Positions 7,204-15,427 of a stretch of DNA of 18,696 nt are shown piece by piece. The notes under the pieces were generated by a model. That model was not told where the DNA came from and searched no databases. It saw only the letters and a program-made list of their open reading frames with translations. The stretch is from Chloroflexota bacterium (GTDB lineage Bacteria; Chloroflexota; Chloroflexia; JAMDCE01), in assembly GCA_023489135.1 (NCBI GenBank), contig JAMDCE010000412.1, positions 1 through 18,696 on the forward strand. The letters are read 5' to 3'. Numbering within the stretch: position 1 is the stretch's first letter; every line of letters starts with the position of its first letter. Made by a program: the position numbers and the translations under genes.

Positions 7204-7594
7204 CTCCAATGCATCGCTTAATAAATACGCCAGTTACTCGTCGCCTTTTACAGGTTGGCTCCTGGTGACGAGCTAACTGCCATCCCTGCAAGGATGGGTT
7301 TTTCATATTTGAACACCATTTCCCGCATTGGCAGGATTTTTTTGCCCCCGAGCCGATGTTAAATAACTGTTTTGGTTCGCCTTTTTTACAGGGGACAGGC
7401 ACCCCGACAAAACAACTACTCTTAAGCGCTGGGGGGCATCAGTTTTTCTATAAGAAACATAAATTCTTACAGTTAAATTATGCCCCCTTAGACATAGGGG
7501 CGTTTGTATCTTTAAGCTACTGTAATTTGAATGTTTGTCAAGATGATTAATCCACAAGGAAGACTGGAAGAATTGACTCTTGCGGCAAATACAG
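7204..7594. other. AT-rich, hairpin-rich spacer between repeat copies
   Basis: No gene is evident. The spacer holds a near-perfect inverted repeat (7232-7245 with 7264-7278), a plus-strand terminator, a GGGGACAGGCACC-type tip (7391-7405), and a nested fold in which 7432-7439 pairs with 7480-7487 around a 6-bp inner stem (7451-7456 with 7464-7469). It is visibly more AT-rich than the flanks. It has no counterpart beside copy B and may contain the att junction or a MITE-like insert. Confidence 0.5.
7280..7303 (+). terminator. Intrinsic terminator, plus strand
   Basis: CCATCC and GGATGG form a 6-bp stem with a 6-nt loop, followed directly by GTTTTT. It is well placed to end read-through from the recombinase gene. 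Confidence 0.6.
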
Positions 7595-7914
7595 GTGCCC
7601 TAATCCAAAACTCTATATAACCCTTTCAAACCGCGAGTACATGGCAACGATAAGGGAAAGATTAGCCGAAATAAAGTCGCTGTCAAGACTCGAATCCCGA
7701 GAAAGCCTCGCTTAAGGGTTTCTCTGCGGCAAGTGACAAAAACAGCTACTCTCATCAATATTAACATAGTCCTTCAGGCATTTGAAGGTCAGATTTCCAG
7801 TTGTGGTCGCGTGCGTTACTTCTACGCTTCGATCTTCGTTCTGTGAGGCATTGTTGCAGAAGCAAACTAACAACCCGTTCGGCAGCAATTTCCGTTGGTG
7901 ACGCCTCGTGTTGG
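7595..7914. repeat. Diverged direct repeat, copy B
   Basis: This is the partner of 6719-7028. Homology begins abruptly at the TGCCCTAATCC point inside the recombinase tail and continues past both gene ends into the small minus-strand gene. Confidence 0.9.
7596..7715 (+). pseudogene. Remnant of a second serine recombinase (last 39 codons)
   Basis: The frame CPNPKLYITLSNREYMATIR through to RLESRESLA and TAA matches the end of the recombinase at 6839. Most nucleotide differences are synonymous (ACT/ACC, GCC/GCA, CGG/AGG, TCG/TCA, CTT/CTC), so the fragment was part of a functional, separately evolving recombinase before truncation. Nothing upstream in this frame resembles the recombinase, and a stop lies at 7548-7550. 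Confidence 0.85.
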
Positions 7915-8009
7915 CCTAGGGCATTTGCTTCTTCAGAAGGTGCATCAATAGAATTTCGGAGAGAAAAGGCTTGCGGCTCTGGTGAGTTGTTCCCGATATT
8001 GGAGTTCAT
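7761..8009 (-). CDS. Small protein, family copy B
   Basis: This 82-aa paralogue of the protein at 6875-7120 shares the exact core ASPTEIAAERVVSLLLQQCL and the ending PEGLC, with a different polar N-terminus (residues about 1-33). The conserved half shows the same third-position bias in substitutions, so it was maintained as a protein. It still converges on the recombinase remnant. Start ATG 8009 has no strong ribosome site. Role unknown; probably an element accessory factor. Confidence 0.65.
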   Translation of the reverse strand: MNSNIGNNSPEPQAFSLRNSIDAPSEEANALGQHEASPTEIAAERVVSLLLQQCLTERRSKRRSNARDHNWKSDLQMPEGLC

Positions 8010-8127
8010 CCAATTTCAGAATAGGATGAGCCTGACGTCGACACAAGCGAGGTAGATTTGCCTTCTAAGGTAAATCAAACCCTCTCACTTACGCAAGAGA
8101 GCGACTTTGGGTTTATGGCACTTATCG

Positions 8128-8619
8128 TTAGAGGAAGCCAAGAGAAGAAGCTAATCCGAAACCAAGTAAGATAGCAAATACAATATTGATGAACGTTCCT
8201 ACAAGGAATGTGTAAAAACAAGCCCTGCCTAGGACGGCGCCAGACCACTGTCCATAATTTCCTAATGTTTTTACTCCAACCCATAAAACTATTGATTGTA
8301 AAAGAGTCGTGATTTCTATAAAGAAATCTGCGCGATATTTGTGGGCTAATAATAACGTGAAAGACCCGAAAACTACAGCCTCTCCCACGCCGATGACTGT
8401 GGTAATGAATCCTAAATCTTTTCGTTTAGCTCTGATTGGTTCAAGATTTGCTGTTTCTTGAGCGAGAGTGCTCTTTTCATATTCTTGTTTTGTCGCCAAA
8501 TCCTTGGCGGTGGCGACAACGCAATCGAAGAGTTTGTCAACAACAAATTTGACGATACGTTGGGAAATGGTCAGGTAGACAATGGAAATTACAATCAACA
8601 CAAAGAAAAAAGTCGACAT
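8128..8619 (-). CDS. Four-TM membrane protein, unknown function
   Basis: The 163-aa protein has an N-terminal hydrophobic helix (about 2-18), a polar, partly helical stretch (about 21-68), and three further hydrophobic segments (about 69-92, 102-119, 130-158) with little loop between them. No catalytic motif is visible. It is the last gene of the propeller-protein operon, and its start overlaps the end of the anchor frame by about 25 nt. It may help assemble or retain the surface protein, but this is inference from position only. Confidence 0.65.
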   Translation of the reverse strand: MSTFFFVLIVISIVYLTISQRIVKFVVDKLFDCVVATAKDLATKQEYEKSTLAQETANLEPIRAKRKDLGFITTVIGVGEAVVFGSFTLLLAHKYRADFFIEITTLLQSIVLWVGVKTLGNYGQWSGAVLGRACFYTFLVGTFINIVFAILLGFGLASSLGFL

Positions 8620-11531
8620 GTATTTTGTTTTGAAGTCATCTTATTTTTTCTCTTAAGGAGCCAATAGCCGATAACACCTAAGATACCAAGCCCGACTATC
8701 CAACTCCAAGAGGAGCTATTTCCGTCTTGAGAAACTCGTGCGGTCAAAGAGTTGTCCCTTGGGGTATAACTGTTTTCAAGCACTGGCGATGCGTATTCAG
8801 GCGCTGGTTCTGTGGTTCCGTTTCCGTGGCTTGTGATGGGAGGTTCCGGCTGGACCAAGATCGAAAGCTAGAAATCACCCGTGTCTTTGCCGCGTTTCTC
8901 CAGTCGCCACTGAGTCCCCTGTTCAGTTGAAGGGTCGGGAGAGTTGTCTTTACCCGCCACATAGAAGTGTGAAGAATCCAAGACTATCGTGTAGGCTACA
9001 TCGTAGGAACGGCTTGGATTGCTATCCACAGTTCCCTCGACACCGAAACTAGTAACCAAGTTGCCTGTGCTTTTATCCCTTTTTTCGATATGCCATTGGG
9101 AATTGATGTAACCTACGACGTAGATATCAGAAGAATCAGAAGCTATCGCGTAGACCTTGCTTTCCGAATTACTGTTTGCGGTTATTGCACCATTATTACC
9201 GAATGTGCCAATGAGTTCGCCGGTGGTCAACCCTCTCTTCTCTACGCGCCAGCGGGCTTCGTCAGCAATAAGACTGTAACCGCCCACATACATTGCCGAG
9301 GAATCAACGGCTATCGCATGGGCTTGGCCAAGGATCGAATCGCTACGTACGATTCCTTCTTCGCCAAAGCCGGATACAAGATTACCGGTGACTTTATCCC
9401 TTTTTTCAACACGCCACTGAAAGTGGCCGCGTGCCGACTCGTATCCTGTTACATAGATATATGTACTATCCGCTGCCATAGCGTGAGCCACCTCCGAGCC
9501 ACATCCAACAGGAATCTGCTGGTTACTTGTTACTACGCCACCGTTGCCGAAGTCGGAAATCAGAGCCCCCGTCTTTTTATCTCGCTTCTCTATGCGCCAT
9601 TGACCATCACTAGGACACGAACTTGAACCGTTTGCAGATTCGTCATATCCGGCGATATATATAAACGAACTGTCAACAACCACGCTGTAAGCGACCTCAA
9701 GATTACTCCTTGGGGCCACCTCTATTATTCCCTTGTTCCCAAAATCCTCGGCGAGTGCTCCTGTTTCCTTATCTCTTTTTTCTAGCCGCCACCGGCTACC
9801 ATAACTGCTGTTCGAACTTTCGTAACCTGCCACATATAGATAGGATTCGTCAGAAGCTACAGCAAACGGCTGATCGTCGAGACTGCTAGGATTGCTGACT
9901 ATTGTTCCTCCCGCGCCAAAGTCACCGACGAGTGCTCCTGTTATCTTGTCTCGTTTCTCTATTCGCCATTGTGAGCGAAGTCCCCTAGATGGACTGTATT
10001 CTGCCATGCTACCAACGATGTAGAGGTTGGATTCGTCTGAAGTCATTGATTTAGGGACATCCGGAAGATCTCCTGGTGTCGGATCCTCAGTCACAACTCC
10101 GCCATTACCAAAAGCGATTACGGGAATAGGGGTTGCTGATGTGCTCGGTGAAGGTGTAGGTGTTGGAGTCGGTGTGGGAGTCGGGGTGGGTGTTGCCGTG
10201 GCAGTTGGAGTGGGCGTGGCGGTAGGAGTTGGTATTGGAATAACGACCAGTGTATCGCCGTCAATCACCGGACTCACGCCGGCTACCTTTGAGCTCAACC
10301 TGGAGAAGTTAACTTTCAGCTTGATCAGTAGTGTACCGCCTGTCGGAAATATATCTGTACCAACCTTGCCACGGATTTCTAGAATCTTGGTCTGATCTGA
10401 GGCGACAGTGAAGGCGGCGGGACCCAGTGAAATCGTAGTATCGAGCCCCGTGGAGGACGCGTCTAATTTCTGTTCGGTTCCAAACTGACGACCATCCACC
10501 ACGAGTTGGACGCCAGCAACGTTACTAACCCCTGAAACGGCTGTCAGAGTAATGTCGGAGATCTCAAATCCTTCGCCAACTGCTTTGAGGGCGTATTTCG
10601 CCAACAGAACCCTGTTGAAGTTGTTTGCCTCGATGCTTCCAGAGGGAGAGTCTGAAGTCTTCGAAATCTCAAGACGGCCAACGTCTACCGTGACATTATC
10701 CATATCTAGGCCACCCGGACCCATACAGGTTAAACCATATGTCTTCTTAGATGTTATCTTGTCGATTATCTCGGAACCAGAAATAGGCTTGGGGCCAGAC
10801 CAATCGTAAGTCGCGTCACAAGTTGTTGCGTTTGATGATGTCCAAGAAAGCGTCACGTTGGAGTTATGAGGAACAACTATCGGCAGATCTGAGCCGTTGA
10901 CCTTAAGATCTATCCGTGCGGGAGTCGCGGGAGTGGGCGTCGGTGGCGCGGGAACAACAGCAGGCGTTTCCCTAGTAGAAGATGCTATCGGCGTCGGAGT
11001 AGATGATTGATTCGGAGTTGTTGTCGGCGTTGGTGTCAAGGTTGGGGCTGGCGGAGAAGTACTTTTCGCGGCCTGGAGTTGTTTTAGGAGCAGGGCGATC
11101 TTCTCTTGTAGAAGCAGAATCTGGTTTCGAAGAAAAGCAATGTTGTTGTCGGCGATTTTATCGATCCGAGAAGAAGATGGCGCTTGGCCGGTCTCGTTTA
11201 CGGCTTGTTTGACAGAAGTTTGAATTTGAGAGCCTATCAATAGATTCGCTTTTGCCCGCGTCGTCGGACCGAAATAGCCTGCCGCCGGAGCTATACCTTC
11301 GCGAGCTTGAAACTTCTTTATCGCCTGTAACGTCAGCGAAAAGAAGTTTCCCGTGATTGGACCGGAATAGAGCCTCTCTGTCGTCAAAAACTCTTGGAGC
11401 TTGGCGACGTCCGGATCGTTTCGAAGGCCAAAAGAAAGATCCCTCTGGAAGATTTCAGCGAACGCAAAAAGCGGGATGAGCATCCCGAGCAGGATTAGAG
11501 CTTGACTATATACCCAGAATTTCCTTCCCAT
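8595..11531 (-). pseudogene. Secreted peptidoglycan-binding, Ig-like, seven-bladed propeller protein with an in-frame stop before its anchor
   Basis: ATG 11531 is chosen because a signal peptide follows at once (GMLIPLFAFA, cleavage near residue 25); the upstream extension has none. Domains: a peptidoglycan-binding type 1 motif (about 31-99), a helical coiled segment (about 122-156), a Pro/Thr linker, an Ig-like domain (about 206-284, LKVNGSDLPIVVPHNSNVTL then SWTSSNATTC), a second beta domain (about 286-430), a TPT linker (about 431-470), then seven repeats (about 472-887). Each repeat carries an FGxxG start, DSSxxYVxGY and WRxEKRDKxTG, which suggests a seven-bladed propeller. TAG at 8868-8870 ends this frame. 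The same frame continues for 90 codons with a Pro-rich stalk, one TM helix (SWIVGLGILGVIGYWLL) and KRKNK, a typical C-terminal anchor. As read, the product is 887 aa and unanchored. Confidence 0.8.
10147..10245 (-). repeat. Low-complexity 6-nt-period repeat encoding the TPTPT linker
   Basis: Alternating Thr-Pro and Ala-Thr codons give a purine/pyrimidine-biased array of short units. It is prone to slippage, and its antisense frame gives a spurious Gly/Val-rich ORF. Confidence 0.8.
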
Positions 11532-11551
11532 AGATTGGCTGCTATCTTTAG

Positions 11552-11579
11552 CTTGACGCCGATGATTCGGTAAGTCAAG
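11552..11579 (-). promoter_or_regulatory. Interrupted palindrome in the propeller-gene leader
   Basis: CTTGAC (11552-11557) pairs with GTCAAG (11574-11579), and CCGA with TCGG inside it. It ends about 20 nt before the ATG at 11531. It could be an operator or an mRNA hairpin affecting initiation. Confidence 0.4.
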
Positions 11580-11612
11580 GACGATACAGATGCTTATCCA
11601 CGGAATGAGGGA

Positions 11613-11641
11613 GATATAGGGATTTGGGGCGGTTATCACAA
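11613..11641 (-). promoter_or_regulatory. Possible promoter of the propeller operon
   Basis: On the minus strand TTGTGA (11636-11641) and TATATC (11613-11618) are spaced by 17 nt, about 80 nt before the start codon. Each box matches consensus at four positions. Confidence 0.35.
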
Positions 11642-11791
11642 CATCCTTAGGCCGTGGACAAAGTCCCAAACTCACGTTGGAGTTAGAGGTCAAGGTTTAA
11701 GCGAAGTGGGCGTTTGTCCGGATATCCAACTCAGAGGTGGCCGTTCATTGAGGAGATCAGGCGTTCCTGTTGCGCGAAAGGATGTGAAGCT

Positions 11792-11953
11792 TTACGACTC
11801 CCTTGGTTTCTCCCCGTTGCGCCTACTCTGTGCTCTCTCGTAGTCCAGTTGCGCCACGAATATCCTGGCCGGCTGCTCTGCTGCCAGCTCTATCAGGTCT
11901 TGAGAAGGTTCGTCGCAGGGCTGGTCCTCTGGTTCCATCATTAGGGTACTCAT
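11792..11953 (-). CDS. Small 53-aa protein, possible third member of the recombinase-linked family
   Basis: The frame runs from ATG 11953 to TAA at 11792 and encodes an acidic, Gln-rich N-terminus followed by IELAAEQPARIFVAQLDYER and a basic end. Aligned without gaps to the core of the proteins at 6875-7120 and 7761-8009, it shares E, AAE, Q, ER and R at matching positions, with hydrophobic residues conserved between them (about 8 identities in 26). That supports a real gene, but the match is short and there is no clear ribosome site. Function unknown. Confidence 0.4.
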   Translation of the reverse strand: MSTLMMEPEDQPCDEPSQDLIELAAEQPARIFVAQLDYERAQSRRNGEKPRES

Positions 11954-12192
11954 ACATTCATCTTAGTCAGCGAGTCGCGTTCACAACAAGGAGAAGGTAT
12001 TTTGCTCCTCGCAGCAAAAACATAATTCTTGTTCCGCTTTAATGTGGATTCACAATAGAAAAAGCCCCCAGTTGTACTCAGGGATACAAATCCAACCTGC
12101 CAAGTTCTATTGTTCCGGTCTAATACCGCTAACCCATCGATGAGTCGCTAGATCCGTTTTCTCGACCGAAGCCTTCGCTTGATTAAACCGGC
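11954..12192. other. Gap with hairpins between small gene and immunity gene
   Basis: No gene is seen. A perfect 7-bp inverted repeat (12000-12006 with 12013-12019, 6-nt loop) lies near the left side. A 9-bp inverted pair (12052-12060 with 12105-12113) encloses the terminator described separately. Confidence 0.5.
12056..12085 (-). terminator. Terminator candidate of the toxin-immunity operon
   Basis: On the minus strand an imperfect stem (CCC/GGG plus AGT/ACT) is followed by GCTTTTTCTATT, about 110 nt after the immunity-gene stop. The stem is weak but the T tract is clear. Confidence 0.4.
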
Positions 12193-12477
12193 TCAGTTTG
12201 TTCGGTAGTCACTGAGCTTGACCCCTATTCTAAGGAGCTGTGCTTCAAGGTCCCAATTGTCGGGCTTGAGTTCTGGATGAAACCATCTAGATCCTTCCTG
12301 GATCCATTTACGTCGATTATTGTCTACTGCAGATGGCGTAGTGTCTTCGTATCCAGATTCTGCACCGCAACAAGGGCATATTTCATACAAAGGATTACGG
12401 TATTCATCGTAAAATGAATTCTTGTTGAGGAAGCCGCAGATTCGACATACGTAATCCTCTATTTGTTGTTGCTTCAT
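12193..12477 (-). CDS. Cys-rich zinc-ribbon protein, probable immunity protein
   Basis: This 94-aa protein has CRIC (C11, C14) and YEICPCCG (C34, C36, C37), then GYED, and a C-terminal half with RRKWIQEGSRWFHPELKPDN followed by WDLEAQL. The pattern, two Cys knuckles followed by a W-x-x-x-G-x-x-WF-x-P-x-x-KP-x-x-WDL segment, is one I associate with small cytoplasmic proteins often found next to polymorphic toxins. The start lies 7 nt after the toxin stop on the same strand. Position and type make it the likely antidote, but binding to the toxin is inference. Confidence 0.75.
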   Translation of the reverse strand: MKQQQIEDYVCRICGFLNKNSFYDEYRNPLYEICPCCGAESGYEDTTPSAVDNNRRKWIQEGSRWFHPELKPDNWDLEAQLLRIGVKLSDYRTN

Positions 12478-12484
12478 ATGTCAC

Positions 12485-15427
12485 CTATTGAGCGTTAAAG
12501 TAGTCTAAGTTGGTTGGGAAACCGTGTTGAGCCGGGTTCGGTTTGTAGAAGGTCCTTATGGTTCCGTCCGACGCCTTCACTCCGAAGTGCTCGGTCGTCG
12601 TGTCAAACCGTACGATGTCTCCGTTTGTGACCCGCGTCTTGGTGATGAGCGTGCTACTGGAAGGTCGGTTCAGGAATGTCTTTGCTAGTAGTTCGTATTC
12701 CAGAACACCTTCTACTCCAAAGTCGGAACCGTGGCGCTGGAAGTGGTCCACTCGCATCACTTCGTTGGCAAACCCCTTCCTGTAAGCATACTCTATCACG
12801 TCGTCTCCGTGCTTGGCAACTGCTTTGGCGAGTGCCATCACGTCTTCTGGGCTCCTCAATACAGATCGATACAGATCAAGTTCTGCCGCGGACTTGCCCT
12901 GCAATTTCAGCGAGAGTTTGAAAAGCGGTCTGGCTTCCGAGAATCGGCCCTGAGTAAAGACACGAAGCGCAGCTTCCTCAACAACATTGGCAATTGTTCC
13001 GAGCCTACGACTTACCTTAACTGTATTCTTCAGTGCACTCAGAGCAACGTCGTTTTGCGGAATGAATGTGGTCATGATTCCCGCACCTGACAGCGCGAAG
13101 ACAGTCATGTCGCCATCGCCATGGACGATGAGACCCCATGCCTCGGCGGTGAAATCCCGCACATCTCCAACGCCAACGACGTCGAGAGTCAGCGACCCGG
13201 CGAATTCGGCTATATTCTCCGGCTGCCCTATTACTACTCTGGCGATGGGATTGCCAAACACCTCTTGTGCCCAGTAATACTGTATTTGGTCGAAAGATGG
13301 CCACCGGTCATAGAAGTACTGAATCTTTCTGCTGCTCTTACGGTCTTTTGTCGCCCATACCGAGTACCGGTTTATGCCGACGCGGACAGGCACGTTGCTT
13401 ATCACCCACGTCCCATTTGATGAAGCCACAGCAGAGCACAATAGATCGGACGAGGAACAACTCCCCCCGTCCCATTCCAGGTACACGGTGGAATACTTTG
13501 TTCCAGTTCCAGAGAAAGTTACCCTGTCGCTGTTATGAAACGTCAGGTCGCTGGGCATTTTGATTATTGGGGATTTCGGCGGATCAACGGGTAACCACAC
13601 TGCAGCAAGAGTACTATTCAATCTCGCGCGCGTAGTCTGACCCACGATTCCAGTGCCATTGGTCAATCCCCAAGGGGCGAGAATTTCCCGTGAGTACTTT
13701 TCCTGAAAGCAAACAGTCGCAGATTGGGTCAGGGAGCCGAAATAGCTCGTTTCGTTTCCCGGGGATCCGGGGCCAGTGTCCGCCAATCGGCAACCGTCCC
13801 GGTTCAAGACCGTCTGAAGGTACTTGACATCTACTCCGTTCATGCCACGCTGAAGATTGATACTGAATCGGAAACTCTGGGGGATGCCGAGAATCCCATT
13901 GCTCGCCGTTTCAGCTAAAGCCAGGGCTCCATTTGATTCGGTTGTCTCCAAGATACGTTTAGCCTCTCCAATGATCTGTGCCAGATGCGGTGCCTCTTGG
14001 TCCACAACCCTGATACCGACCGGGTCCGGTGATGGGACCGGTGTTGATGTCGGAGTTAAGGTTGGACTGGCGACGCCACCCAATACGTCTACGAAGAAGG
14101 TGCGGTAAATTTCGTGCCCGTAATTGGGATTCTGGCCTGGCGGCCACTCGGCCACCGAGAATACGACCTTCAGACGCTGCCCGACGAACGGAGAAGTGGG
14201 CAGCCAGGAGAATGATCCCGTCACCGGATTCAACTCCATGCCGGTGGGCGATTCGTGCAGCATATAGGCTAGCCCCTGGCCGTCCGGGTCATACGCATCC
14301 ACTTGAAGAAAGAAGGTCTCTCCGACTCGAACCTGGAAGACCTGCTCCGCTTGGGGTCTAACAATTACTGGCAACTGGTCGACCGAGGTCGCTGTGGCGG
14401 TCGGTCTGCTAATCGGCACAGACGTGGGTGTCTGGGTAGGCGCCGGTGTCAACGTTCTAGCGGGGGTCGGTGTCCGACTGGGAGTAGTGATCGCGCCCAG
14501 AGTTGGCGTGCCTGCCCTTGTTGTCGTAGGTGAGATTCCCCGTGTTGAGGTTGGCGTGGCATCGCAGACCAATTCCCCACGGGTAACAATAAAGTTGTCA
14601 AAGGCTACTCTTGCCTCTTGGTGTCCAAACACCCAAGAGTGGCTCCACATGCCGAGGCCAAAAGGCACGTCTCGGCTCGCCTCGGGTCCGTCATGGGAAC
14701 CGATGCGAACCCACTGGCCTGTCCCGGGGTTGAAGTAATAGCCCGTGATCGTGGTGCCGGTCCTCGCCATCCTCAATTTGCCCGAAAGATCGTTTGTGTT
14801 AGTCAACGCCTGAGTGCCGAGAAAATCTGCGGCGTATACCTCGCCGCCGTTGAAGTCTAAGCGCTCTACCGCCCCCACTCCTGCCCTTGTGTAACCTGTG
14901 GTTAGTCCCACCCTGACGCCATTATGAGACGGCCATGCGTTTAGTATGTAGTCAACTTGCATATCAAACTCACCCGTCAGTTGGCAAACGCTGTCGGCCC
15001 CCGCCGCGAAGCTGCCCACCGTCTGAGTGTGGGAGGATGTTGCGGGAATCGTGATCTGCATTCGTTCGTCAGCCACAGCAATTGCCGGCCCCGAGCCTCT
15101 GAGGTAGGCAAGCCAGACTGCCGGATTGACAATCCCACGCGCGAAGTCCTCGGAGAAAACGCCCTCCCTTGAGACGGGAGTAACCGTAGATGACTGTTGC
15201 CTCGTCGGAGTTGGTGCCGTGGAGGCAGCGGAAGGTGTGGGGGTAAAGGTTACGACCTCCGTTGCAGCGGCGCCCGCAACCGCGACGACCGGCAAGAAAA
15301 CCCTGTGAGACTCAATGGCCCCAGCCGTTTGACTGGCCCAACCAACAAACACAAGCGCACTGACTACGACAAACAGTACGCTCGCCAACCAACTTCGGGA
15401 CACTCTGAGTAATCGTTTGCGGCTCAT
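12485..15427 (-). CDS. Secreted multidomain polymorphic toxin with C-terminal RNase-like domain
   Basis: ATG 15427 is chosen for its strong AAAGGAGGG site and the signal peptide directly after it (SWLASVLFVVVSALVFVGWA). The 980-aa product has a Pro/Thr linker (about 59-85), a LamG/concanavalin-type beta domain (about 91-285, opening FSEDFARGIVNPAVW), a linker (289-348), a cadherin/He_PIG-like Ig domain (about 352-449), a peptidoglycan-binding motif (about 521-607), another Ig-like domain (about 617-705), a hydrophobic pretoxin-like region (about 740-800, DVVGVGDVRDFTAEAWG), a helical stretch, and a tail (about 890-980). The tail carries DHFQRHGSDFG, NGDIVRFDTTTEHFGV and DGTIRTFYKPNPAQHG, a pattern seen at the ends of RHS, CDI and MuF toxins and thought to be nuclease-like (BECR-type RNase; exact family not certain). 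It is co-oriented with an immunity-type gene. Confidence 0.8.
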   Translation of the reverse strand: MSRKRLLRVSRSWLASVLFVVVSALVFVGWASQTAGAIESHRVFLPVVAVAGAAATEVVTFTPTPSAASTAPTPTRQQSSTVTPVSREGVFSEDFARGIVNPAVWLAYLRGSGPAIAVADERMQITIPATSSHTQTVGSFAAGADSVCQLTGEFDMQVDYILNAWPSHNGVRVGLTTGYTRAGVGAVERLDFNGGEVYAADFLGTQALTNTNDLSGKLRMARTGTTITGYYFNPGTGQWVRIGSHDGPEASRDVPFGLGMWSHSWVFGHQEARVAFDNFIVTRGELVCDATPTSTRGISPTTTRAGTPTLGAITTPSRTPTPARTLTPAPTQTPTSVPISRPTATATSVDQLPVIVRPQAEQVFQVRVGETFFLQVDAYDPDGQGLAYMLHESPTGMELNPVTGSFSWLPTSPFVGQRLKVVFSVAEWPPGQNPNYGHEIYRTFFVDVLGGVASPTLTPTSTPVPSPDPVGIRVVDQEAPHLAQIIGEAKRILETTESNGALALAETASNGILGIPQSFRFSINLQRGMNGVDVKYLQTVLNRDGCRLADTGPGSPGNETSYFGSLTQSATVCFQEKYSREILAPWGLTNGTGIVGQTTRARLNSTLAAVWLPVDPPKSPIIKMPSDLTFHNSDRVTFSGTGTKYSTVYLEWDGGSCSSSDLLCSAVASSNGTWVISNVPVRVGINRYSVWATKDRKSSRKIQYFYDRWPSFDQIQYYWAQEVFGNPIARVVIGQPENIAEFAGSLTLDVVGVGDVRDFTAEAWGLIVHGDGDMTVFALSGAGIMTTFIPQNDVALSALKNTVKVSRRLGTIANVVEEAALRVFTQGRFSEARPLFKLSLKLQGKSAAELDLYRSVLRSPEDVMALAKAVAKHGDDVIEYAYRKGFANEVMRVDHFQRHGSDFGVEGVLEYELLAKTFLNRPSSSTLITKTRVTNGDIVRFDTTTEHFGVKASDGTIRTFYKPNPAQHGFPTNLDYFNAQ

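Noticed and set aside
8868..8870. UAG recoded as a sense codon
   Set aside because: Other genes in the window end at UAG exactly where their families or neighbours require, so a general code change is unlikely; a local mutation or readthrough is simpler.
9900..10250. CRISPR-like array
   Set aside because: The repeats are codon-level TPT linker units of varying sequence with no equal spacers, and no cas genes are present.
10027..10395. Plus-strand Gly/Val-rich open frame
   Set aside because: It is the antisense of the Thr/Pro linker of the propeller gene; repeat composition keeps the frame open by chance. The same applies to other Gly/Val-rich plus-strand frames opposite linkers.
4818..11076. 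12-bp match CTTTTCGCGGCC at 4818-4829 and near 11062-11074 as att sites
   Set aside because: The second copy is inside coding sequence of the propeller protein, the match is short, and it does not bracket the repeated recombinase module sensibly.
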